Below are positions 31,508 through 40,900 of a stretch of DNA of 56,049 nt, in pieces. This stretch comes from Spirogloea muscicola (taxonomy: Eukaryota > Streptophyta > Zygnematophyceae > Spirogloeales > Spirogloeaceae). Positions within the stretch are counted from its first letter, which is position 1. Every line of letters begins with the position of its first letter. The stretch covers positions 613,880 through 669,928 of the forward strand of contig WELB01000060.1 in the NCBI GenBank assembly GCA_009602725.1, given 5' to 3'. The position numbers and the translations under genes were made by a program. The notes beneath the pieces are model-generated. The model saw nothing but the letters and a program-made list of their open reading frames with translations. It was not told the DNA's origin and did no database searches.

Positions 31508-32870
31508 GCTTGACATCCAGCTATAAGTTGGACTTCCAAGAGTTTTGGGAAGCATAACTTCAGGCTGCTTGTCACGCAATGTAGGGAGGACATGGGGCGA
31601 TTATTCATTTTTATGACAAAAGAAAGGCTATTGACTGACAATTGGTGCTGTCCGATGACACTCGCACAGATGTGAGCAAAGTTCGCGGTTTGCCTCGTCG
31701 CTTGTTGTGTGGCTGATTGCTTCGAGCTGGATAATCTGTTACCATATTCCTCAAGTGGCTTGCGCAATCTAGGCAGTGGGGACTGGAGTGCACTGTAAAG
31801 CATCTCTGTGAAGAGATGACTTTGAAGAGCTCAGCAGCAAGTATGCAGTTCTGTTTGCCAAGGGTGGTCGGCTCACGCACATCTTCGGCACAACCCTTTG
31901 TTGTTGCTTCCTCCATTCATTACGTCAATTCTTGAAGTCCCTCGCCCAGCCTCTACCACTCCCACATTGATGAACTCTAGTGCATAAGAGTGAGTCCTTG
32001 TCGGAGTGTTTCTGCTCAAGCATGACTACAAGTACCTGCTCTCATTTGCTTAAGTGAGCTGCACTTATTGTCCCATTCGCTCCTTGCACAAATGTACATT
32101 GACGGCGGTGCATCAGAGACGTTGGTGCTAGCATGGCTGCATCTGATGAAAACGCCGGTGCAGAAGCTTCTGTGGGTATGTGCTGCTGCTGTACAACCAT
32201 CATACTGTGGCCTTGGCTACTTGCTTTACTTGAATGTCCATGAGCTTGGAAAACCTCTGGAAAGGTAGAGCTGTGACCTCGCATCTCTTACTAGTGGAGT
32301 ATGTACGTCGTATGTTGGTCATATCAGTTTTGCTACCTGCTGATTGAATTGGCTTTACTGGTTGCATCATGAGAAGCTACATTCTCAAGCATAAGAACAT
32401 CTCATTCACCAAATGGTGAATGATATTCAGATTTGGCTCCCGGCTTTGCTACTTCGGAAACACTTTAAGTGATGTCCTCGAAGTAACTCGTTTTTTCTGC
32501 ACATCTTTCTTCGTCATACACGACATAAATGATGGTCTTCCACTTCAGTTTACATATCCTTCCAAGAAGTAACATATTTAAAGAGCCGTCGCACACACCA
32601 ATCTTCAGGTACAACACTTCTCTCTTTGCCACCAGCCCAGGGGGAAGGCGCACGGTGTGCATTATATGATGGAAAGGGCAAAACCGAGCACACTGTCAGT
32701 ACAGCGCAAAGAAGTGAATAAAAGTTACATAAGAGAAGCCCCTGCGTGGAGCTTGGGCACGCTGCTGATGCACAGTCTCGGCGTTGGGAGGCACTCAGTT
32801 GCCTCAAGGCTGTGGGCTCGCAGCCCACGTGCAGCGCTTTCCGACCGGTTTGGACACCTTGACCACTTCC
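31508..32870. other. Intergenic region 3' of the ABCC gene
   Basis: No recognised gene. A 65-codon minus-strand frame (32662-32465) ends YVVYDEERCAEKTSYFEDIT; I do not recognise it and found no flanking exons. A plus-strand MAASDENAGAEASV at 32133, followed by GTATGT, could be a first exon, but no downstream exon was found. Confidence 0.4.
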
Positions 32871-33430
32871 TGATTGCCAGACAGAGCTCTTCCAAAGGGA
32901 GGCAATGGCTGTAAGAGGCCAGGCCAGAAAGACACACCTGTTTCATGGTAAGGCGAAGAGAAGATGAAATGTGGCGAAGTAAAGAAGGTTCTGGGCTGGC
33001 CTTTGAAGGACGCGCTTTCACCATTTGACAGCCTTCGGCCCCTCTTTTGACAAGCAACTCTTTCTGAAGGGCTGAGTGAGGCCAGCCCGGAAACAAGCCC
33101 GAAAATCATTGACATCATTCTTTAGGCCGGGAAGGGGCAGGAAAGCGCCATGGATAAGGAGAAACAGCTCTTCCGTGTAGAGCGATGGCTGTGAGAGGCC
33201 GGCCCAATGTGCATGTGGCTCTACCAAAGGTAGCGAGGGTTGTGCAAAGCCCAAGAGCGCAAGCGAAAATGGACAAGGTCCAAAGGGCCGTAAGCTGCAA
33301 AAACCACACAGCTATGGAAGCGGCTACAAAACGGCCCAAAAGAAAATGAACAGAGAAGCTACTCTTCCAGTTGTGAGCGATGGCTGTGATTGGCCAGCCC
33401 AGAGAAACAGTATGCAAGATTCAAATGGGC
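32870..33430 (-). mobile_element. LINE 3'-UTR-like repeats (distal end of cluster)
   Basis: Contains at least three copies of the cluster's hairpin motif (about 32905, 33183 and 33378). The last reads GGCTGTGATTGGCCAGCCC, the reverse complement of a motif in the plus-strand fragment at about 20549. There is no coding potential. Read on the minus strand it lies 3' of the coding remnant at 33.45-33.62 kb. Confidence 0.6.
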
Positions 33431-33450
33431 GAGAGAATCGGTATGGCACT

Positions 33451-33870
33451 CTACGACTCAAGTGGGATATTGACAACTGGGTGCTCATAATCCCTTGTGA
33501 GGAGCCGCATGTTAGATCTAGTCTCCAGGTAGCAAGTCCCCTGTCGACAGCCAGAGGCTGCAGCCTGGGTGCGACCGGCAGTGCCGATGAGGGCCTTGTC
33601 GACCTGGCCTGGCAGCAGTGGCAGGAGGAGGGATGGCGGTGGGGGAAAGAGAGAGAGTAAAACAGAAGCGCGGCCAGATTGACTGGTGGCTGGGAAAGGC
33701 CAGCCCAAAAGAATGGACAAAGTCTGAGGGAGCCTGAGTGGTGGGGGAAAAAGAGGTGGGGGAAAGGATGGCCGGCTGATAGTGGAGTGCGGAAGAGAAG
33801 CGAGCCCCAGAAGATTGGACAAAGAACAGCTCTCCAAATCTTCCAGCCACCAGTCAATCTGGCCGCGCAT
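33451..33870 (-). mobile_element. 5'-truncated LINE copy (fourth in cluster)
   Basis: Minus-strand frame contains AAASGCRQGTCYLETRSNMR followed by LLTRDY. This matches the LINE C-terminal end (LAAGSGFRQGDSFPAASLSD then LRLLTRTY) but is diverged. A hairpin motif lies just upstream in element sense, at about 33687-33708. Confidence 0.6.
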
Positions 33871-34057
33871 TCTTCAAATCTACGGCACTGGCGGTGAAAG
33901 GCCAGCCCAAAGGTTTGCACGACGTCTGAAGATGAGCTCGCCCATAGAAGAGAGGGGCTGGCAGAAGCCAGCCAAAAAAGAATGGACAAAATCCAAAAGA
34001 AGGGAAACAAACTAGCTAGGCATCGAGACAACTAGACATGACGGAACCACACGAAGT

Positions 34058-34297
34058 TCAAAACCCGCGGGTGTGCAACATCAGGTCAGAGTAGCTCGAA
34101 GCTGGAAAAGATGCAGCCGGACGAGACCCGGAAGCAGCAACAAGAGCACGGCCCGCGCGCGAGTGGACGGCATGAGCGAGGGAGCGCTGAAGAAAGTGCT
34201 CGCCCATTGAGAATAGGGGCTGGAACAACCAGCCCGAAAAGAGAGAAGGCGCGCGGGGCGCATGAATTGAAAGGGAGGCCAATTCAAGCCAATACAT
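34058..34297 (-). mobile_element. 5'-truncated LINE copy (third in cluster)
   Basis: Minus-strand frame ends AHAVHSRAGRALVAASGSRP and then SFPASSYSDLMLHTRGF, clearly the same C-terminus as the 35-36 kb copy. Only the last ~45 codons are retained. The preceding hairpin is at 34217-34235. Confidence 0.7.
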
Positions 34298-34345
34298 TGT
34301 TCAGGCAGAGTCGAGTGCAGACTAAACAATGCTACATAATACGGA
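34235..34345. repeat. Direct repeat of about 110 bp, copy 1
   Basis: Starts GAGAAGGCGCGCGGGGCGCA. Contains GGAGGCCAATTCAAGCC, ACATTGTTCAGGCAGAGTC and CTACATAATACG. A second copy at about 34953-35060 has the same blocks in the same order. Both belong to the tail of the LINE family. Confidence 0.85.
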
Positions 34346-34405
34346 GACCTAATCTAAGGTAGATGACATTAGTACCCACGGGTGAGCACAAACAAATCTG
34401 ACAAG

Positions 34406-34884
34406 CTAACTTGGGGAGCTGGAGCGCCGCCACGAAAGCCGGAGGCCTGACTTAGAGCGCGCCCTGCACGTTGATGAAGAGAAAAAGAATGAACAGAGTA
34501 CGAGAAGGGGGCCAGTGGAAGCGCTAAGTAACAGAAACAAAGCTGCTACGAGACACTCAGTAACCCCTGCTAAGCAGCCGCAGATCAGAGATGCTGGGCT
34601 CCTGGAAGTGGGTCCCCTGGCCAGAGCCAGAGGCAGCAGCGAGGGCTCTGCCGGCTCGAAGGGACACGGAGAGCCGCATCCGGAAAACCTGGGCCAGGGA
34701 GCCGGCTGCGTTGAAGCCGGCCCCCCTGGCGGACCCGGCCGCCGCTCCATGGCCTGCCGGGCAAGCCGCTGGAGGAGATCCAGCCAGCCGCTGCCATAAG
34801 CCCCGTGGACGTCTGAAGGGCCGGATGCCTCACAAGAATGAACGTGGTCGCCCACAGAGAAGAGGGGCTGCAAAGCCAGCCCAA
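34406..34884 (-). mobile_element. 5'-truncated, frameshifted LINE copy (second in cluster)
   Basis: Reads GSGWLDLLQRLARQAMERRP, like GSQWLDLLARLARRAVSCRR in the largest copy. The C-terminal end continues only in other frames, so it is frameshifted. Hairpin GGGGCTGCAAAGCCAGCCC at 34864-34882 precedes it. Confidence 0.7.
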
Positions 34885-34952
34885 AAAGAATGGACAGTGT
34901 CCAAAGCCAAAGAAAGAGGAGCCTGAAACGGACTACAGAGGAGGGTGGAAGG

Positions 34953-35060
34953 CGAGAGAAGGCGCGCGGGGCGCATGAAACGAAATGGAGGCCAATTCAA
35001 GCCGACACATTGTTCAGGCAGAGTCTAGGGCAAACTAAACAGGGCTACATAATACGCGAG
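34953..35060. repeat. Direct repeat of about 110 bp, copy 2
   Basis: Second copy of the block at 34235-34345, about 720 bases away in the same orientation, with a few differences (for example GACACATTG against ATACATTG). The spacing suggests head-to-tail copies of the element's 3' end. Confidence 0.85.
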
Positions 35061-35206
35061 AGAAGAAGTGGCACTCCCAATGGGGGCAAGGGCTGCGAAA
35101 AGCCAGCCCAAAAAGAATTCACAAAGGTTCAGAGGGGCCTAAGAGCGGTGAGCAGCTACAAAGGGGCCTGAAGATGCAATGGTAAAACAGGGGGAGGATG
35201 GATCAC

Positions 35207-36241
35207 TCAATAAGTACGAGTGAGGAGCCTCAGATCCGACAGACTAGCTGCCGGGAAGCTATCACCCTGACGAAAGCCAGAGCCCGCAGCGAGAGCACGG
35301 CCAGCTCGCAGATGCAGAGCGTGGGCCATGGACCGCTGCAGGGATACAGAGAGGCGCATCCGATATACCTGAGCCCACGAGCCCGCGGCGTTGAAGTCGG
35401 CTGGCTCGCCGCGTCTGCAGGACACAGCCCGCCGCGCAAGCCTAGCCAATAGGTCAAGCCACTGGGACCCAAGAGCCTCGTGCACGTCCACCGCCAAGGG
35501 GACGAACTCGTCGGCAGGTGGGTGATCGGAGTGCTTGGCCGCCTTGCAGCGAGCGGCCTTCGAGGCAGCGTGGCCGGCCCGCGAGGCAGAGAGCCCCAGG
35601 TTGGAGCGGTCGACCACATCGGTGGTGACTACATCGGCTATGATCCGCGCGCCACCTCCCGGCGTGGACGCCACCAGGTCCACACGACGCATATGGTGTC
35701 CGTCAGCCCTCTCGAGGATGGGCATGACCGAGGCGTTCTCCATCGCTACCGTGTAGCCCGCCTCCTGAAAGATCCCGAACATAGCATCACGCGAGAGGTC
35801 GTGCGCAGCTGTTCGTTCGCCTCCAGTGGCGCAGCGGAGGAGATGCGCCGCCAGCTCCGCCGGGTCCGTCGACCGCTCCCCACATTCGCACTGCAGCACG
35901 CCCAGCAGGCAGGGCGGGGGGAGGCCCAGCAGGCGATGCGTGGCCGTGCGGAACAGCTCGTCCGGCAGCCTGAGCGCATCATACAGTGGGAGCGCAGAGA
36001 GCCAGGCTGCCGCGCCGGGGGAGGCGGCCGACAGCAGCCGAGCACGGCCGCGCACGTCGCCTGCGGGGAGGAGCTGCAGCGTGTCCGTGAACGCCGCTTT
36101 GTCCACAGCAGCCATGTATCGCGCCTGCGCCTGCGAGTCGGAGGAAAAAGGAAAGAAAAGCCGTTGACCCGCCAGACGCCGTCGCAGGTGAAGAAGAAGG
36201 AACAGCTCTCCCAATGCTCTCGTGCTTATTGAGTGGTTCAT
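35207..36241 (-). mobile_element. LINE (non-LTR retrotransposon) C-terminal part with Zn-knuckle and endonuclease-like domain
   Basis: Open frame of 344 codons, 5'-truncated, with no reverse-transcriptase core present. The order is typical of the C-terminus of algal and plant non-LTR elements: AAWLSALPLYDALRLPDELF, then RLLGLPP, a Cys/His cluster CECGERSTDPAELAAHLLRC (CxC, H, C), then a stretch with R-D and D-V residues (HHMRRVDLVAS, ARIIADVVTTDV) that looks like a PD-(D/E)xK restriction-like endonuclease core. It ends LSDLRLLTRTY. It is the longest copy of the family here. A hairpin lies 3' of it at 35090-35109. I cannot say whether a full-length source copy is active elsewhere. Confidence 0.75.
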
Positions 36242-36395
36242 TACCCCACATCTGAGACGGCGCTTTTGGCTTGGATTGGCTTCGCCCGAGTGACATAATA
36301 TTGGCTCGGCCAGGCCGCCTTCTCATGTCAATGCGTACCGCGCGACCCCTTCCCCTTCCAGAGCCGGCCAGCGCTCGCCCCGACGCTCGCCCTCC

Positions 36396-37277
36396 ATGGA
36401 GGGCCTGCCGGACGAGTGCCTGGCGGCGATCCTCGCCCGCGCCGCCTCGCCGCCCGCCCACGCCCCGCTCGGCGCCTCCGGCTGGCACCCGCTCGCGCAC
36501 GTCTGCCGCCGCTGGCGCCGCCTGGTCAAGGCCTCCGTCACCGAGCTCGCACTGCGCGAGCGCAGGCAGCTCCGGGCACGGCAGGTGCCGTCGGTGCTCA
36601 AGAAGCGGGAGCTCGGCCCGGCGCTGGCCACAGCCTTCCCGAATCTCGCGCGGCTGCGCCTCACCGTCCACTTTTTCGCGACGTTCTCCGACCTCCGCTC
36701 GCTGACGGCCGCCACTGCACTATCAGACCTGCGGGTCACCCTGCGGTCCAAGTGCCAACATCATGAACACATTCACGTACAGGAAGAGCAGCTGATTGAG
36801 GGCCTAAACGATCGCGTTGCCCATGCACGGATCGTGCGGGGGCTGGTTCTCCAGCACCCCCCGGCCGTTCTGGTTCCCGTCATTGCCCAGCTCACGGTTC
36901 TTGAGAGCCTCTCCATGATTTCGTGCGACTTCTCTGGTAAGCTGCTACACTACTCTGTACTCCATGCTATGACCTAGATGCTTGCATTATGATGTGTTCG
37001 ATACCTTGTTACTGCAGCGCAAATCCGCCTACCCTTCTTGTAAATAGTGGGCATTTGTTGGGCCGGTCTGATCGATAACGCCTTCTGCAGACGCGGACAT
37101 CCAAAGTATCGTTGTTTCTTGCAAGCGTCTCACGGAGCTGGAGCTTGATATCTTCACGCGGCCCTCTAGATCTTTCACAGATGCAGGACTTCTATACATC
37201 GCCAGCAATTTGCCGCAGCTACAATCGCTCCGCTTGACTGGCTGTGGGAACATCACAGACGCCGGGATTATTGCGCT
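36396..37277 (+). CDS. F-box / leucine-rich-repeat protein (5' part, cut by gap)
   Basis: Probable substrate receptor of an SCF ubiquitin ligase. Exon 1 is 36396-36936; exon 2 starts at 37091 and runs into the gap. The N-terminus MEGLPDECLAAILARAASPP with AHVCRRWRRLVKASVTELAL is an F-box (LPDE at the start, CRRW near the end) that would bind Skp1. LRR-like segments follow: PNLARLRLTVHFF, LTVLESLSMISCDF, CKRLTELELDIF, and a classic plant-type LRR, LPQLQSLRLTGCGNITDAGI. The 3' end lies in or beyond 37278-37493. Sequence right of the gap does not obviously continue the LRRs. The first exon is very GC-rich. Confidence 0.82.
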
Positions 37278-37493
37278 NNNNNNNNNNNNNNNNNNNNNNN
37301 NNNNNNNNNNNNNNNNNNNNNNNNNNNNNNNNNNNNNNNNNNNNNNNNNNNNNNNNNNNNNNNNNNNNNNNNNNNNNNNNNNNNNNNNNNNNNNNNNNNN
37401 NNNNNNNNNNNNNNNNNNNNNNNNNNNNNNNNNNNNNNNNNNNNNNNNNNNNNNNNNNNNNNNNNNNNNNNNNNNNNNNNNNNNNNNNNNNNN
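37278..37493. other. Assembly gap (216 N)
   Basis: Run of N that interrupts the F-box/LRR gene. The right flank is a C-rich low-complexity stretch. The true length is unknown. Confidence 0.98.
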
Positions 37494-37994
37494 CCCCCTC
37501 CCGCTGCTTCTTGCCCTCCCGTTCCCCCACCTCCCCTTGCGGGCGAGCCGCGGTGTCGGGCTCCTGAGGCAGCGTGGCTCTGAAGCGGGATCTCTTGCGG
37601 TACCGCAGCTCGCTGTTACACTGAGCTGGTCCGTAAGGAAGGTGGTCACCGGCCTGGCTCCAGATCGGACCCGGCCGTGATCTGGGCGGGCACGCTACGT
37701 GGCTCCTGCAGCGCACGATCACGGCTCGATTTCGGAGTCGCTTCAGACTGCAGTAGATCTGGTTCCGACCAGCGAGCAATTCGCATGCAACGAGCCGAAA
37801 TACTCTTCGGTCGGGATGCATTGTGCTTGACACCGACCATGGGCTCGACAGCCTTCATCCTAGCCTTCGGCCAGAGCTTCGGTCCGAGCGACTGTTGCTG
37901 TCTGTATTTGTGTCGTAGGTGCAGGGCTTTCGCTTGAGACGCCACTTCTGCGGCCAAAGCATGCAGACTGCGTAGACGCCCTTCGGTCGCTTCC
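37494..37994. other. Short region between gap and the CLU gene
   Basis: No recognised exon on the plus strand. A minus-strand frame (38149-37646) overlaps CLU exon 1 and reads KALHLRHKYRQQQSLGPKLW; I recognise no domain. The CLU promoter and 5' UTR should be here, and the F-box gene's last exons may also fall here or in the gap. Confidence 0.4.
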
Positions 37995-40900
37995 ATGGTC
38001 GCCAGCTCGAGCCATGGCGGCATCGCTGACCCTCCTATGTTGTGTGCGAGTGCGTCCGCAGCTCTTCCATCCACTCTGGAGATCAATGTCAACCTGCCTG
38101 GCCGCAAGCAGGTCTCGCTCAAGGTCAGCGCCCAACAGTTCTCCGACATATACCCAAGATCCCGTCCCCCAACCCCCCATCTTCAGATCCCCCAATTGCC
38201 AACCTCAACACAAGCCCACCCGTATTTACACCCACCTTCCTCCACCGTCTTCTCCCTCACCCCCCCAGACCACTCGTGCGGGCGCTTCCTGCCGTTGCTC
38301 GGTAGGCATAAGCTGCTGTCTGTAGGAGTTTCTGGCCACGTGAAGCCCACTCAGAGTGGTTGCAGATGCTTGTGCAGCAGCTTGAGCTCTGGAGTCGACT
38401 TACACTAATTCGCTTGATGGCGAGCTCGAGAATTGAGCACTTAGTACCCACGATTCCGTTTGCTTGCCAGGGCATATCGACGGACCGGATTCTGGACGTC
38501 AAGCGGCTTCTGGCAGTGCACGTGGAGGCTTGCCATCTCACCCACTACTCGCTCGCACATGAGGTAGGTGCAAGCTTTGCACCTCCAAGTTGCAGACTAG
38601 CAAGCACATTGAGCAGGTTATGGGGAGGGGAATGGGATAGAGGAGAGAGCTCTTTGGCCAGCGCAGAAGGCTCCAGCCTTTGTTGGTGACAGTCAGGAAA
38701 CTGGCAGTCTTTCCAGAGCCTTATGCTACTGGCTGGTTTCCTGGTCTTCATTCATTAACAGCAAGCCAGTCAGGCTCAGGACCACTTGCAGAGGAGCAGA
38801 GGGGAGCAGCATCATCCAGGATGTGAGGGTTTAGGGTTGATGTGAGGGTTAGGAACAGACAGTGGGCAAGCTGGAGACTCCTCCAGAATCTAGGCAGGCT
38901 GAGAATTGACTCGGGGTCGTGTCAGGTGCAGTGACTGAGAGGACGGTGTCAGATTGTGAAGCAGGCCAGCCTTGGTGGAGTGATAGGCCAGCTGCATGTG
39001 TGTTTACGCCGTGCCCATCTGAAGTTGTCCATGCGCGACAGCGCCTAGAGGTGGGAATACAGCAGAGGTTGTTAAGCCTGGAAGCTGTAACTCATGTATT
39101 CTGAGCTACTTCTGGTTCTGGGGTATCCTGTTCAGGTGAAAGGGCGGCAGCTGGCGGACACGGTGGAGGTCACAGCCCTCAAACCCTGCGTCCTTGACGT
39201 TGTCGAAGGTAGGTCTGCTGTTGTGCTGGGAAGTAGAAACTTCTTGTGCGATCATGCTCATGTCTTGGAATGAGAAGAAGCTGCTGGCATTAGCATGATT
39301 GACGAATATATTGATAATTGCCTGTGGTTGACACTGGAACCTACCTATCTGCAGAGGACTACACAGAACTGGCAGCTATAGCTCACGTCAGGAGACTGCT
39401 GGATATTTGCGCAACCACAGTCGCGTTTGGGCAGTCCAGCAAGCAAAGGGAGGAGGAAGAGGCTAAGGAAGGCAAGGGCTCACGGCCTGATGACCATGAG
39501 CTGTCCACAGACTCTGGAAGCAGCGAAGCAGCTGCTGCCGAGGATGTTTCTGGAGCTCTCACTGAGAAGGGGAACCCACTATCTGAGAAGCAGGTGGCTG
39601 GAGCAGCTTTAGAGGGGCCTGTTCGTGGCAAGAATGAGGCAGCTGCTGCTATGGCGGCTGCTGCTGCAGCCACAGAAAAGGGGGACATGACCGGCATGTA
39701 TCCCCCTTCTAAGCTAGGACAATTTTATGAATTTTTGTCGGCTGGACACCTTACACCCCCCATTCAATGTGAGTTACGCACTTTTTAAGCTATTGAATTG
39801 GTGGCTTACCATGCACGTTGTGGTGTAACCTAGGCTGATGTCGGTAGTCTGCTATAATCTGGGCTATTGCATTAGGGGCTCGTGCATGGCTAAAATCACA
39901 ATTGAGCGTCTACTTACTGGTTGGAGAATTTATTGAATTTCTCTTTGTCGGTGCAGTTATCCGGAGATCTGCCAAGCAGCCAACAATCAGTCAATCGGCT
40001 GATGGAGATCTTCACAGCTTCGACGTAAGAATACGTCATGCACCGGGCTTGCTTCCTTGACAAATTGCTTTGCAGATCTCAGGCTGTACAATCAGCTGGT
40101 GCTAAGCATGTCTGGTTTGTCCTCCAGGTCAAGCTTTGCAATGGCAAACTCTTGATAGTCACTGCAACCAAGTCTGGTTTCTCTGCTGGCTCAAAGGCCA
40201 CTGTAATGGAGAGAAGTCTGTTGCAGCTGTTACTTCGTCTTAGTCAGGCCTTTGCGAGGGTGAGTTTTGAGGAGTTTGCCATGGACGCATCCTAGGTAGG
40301 GTCCCAACAATGTCACGAATTTGTCTTCTGCGGGCATTCAACACTGTGAATGATTGGATTTTGAGTGTAGAGTGCACACTGACGGCGCATCTTCTTTTGG
40401 AGGTTGTGAATCTTGCCTTAAAATGTCAGTAAAATTTGGACCCTTCTATTTGTACCATCACTGTTGGGCAGTGCTTGGTCTTAAATTTGTGCGAGTAGGA
40501 AATGTAAATTTTGACCTGCTCAGACTTTCCTGTGTGACCTTCCATTCCATGATTGACAGGCATATAAGGAACTCATGGATTACTTTGCAATCAGAAACAG
40601 GGTGGGTGATGTGTGCGATCTAATATTGCATAGCTGAGTGTGCCGCCGCGATGGTTCTTTTAGCACATGCCTTATTGTCGCCTATTGATACCAATGGTCT
40701 TTCAATGTACATCACATCCTAGCTGCTCCAAATCATTCTCAATGATGCTCAGCGATGGCCGACCGATGGCTGAAGTGAGAGTGACTGATTTGTGGTGGGT
40801 ATCACTGAGCAGTTTGGCAATCTCCCCTATGGGTTTCGGAGTAACACTTGGGTGGTACTGCCGCAAGCTTCAGCACAGCCTGCTTCCTTCCCACCGCTTC

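Noticed and set aside
33324..34031. 235-codon minus-strand frame as a stand-alone gene
   Set aside because: It is Ser/Phe/Leu-rich low complexity across LINE tail repeats; only the short LLTRDY part matches the LINE C-terminus.
38827..38858. GAGGGTTTAGGGTTGATGTGAGGG as a third telomeric tract
   Set aside because: Only one TTTAGGG unit inside a GAGGGTT-like repeat; too short to call.
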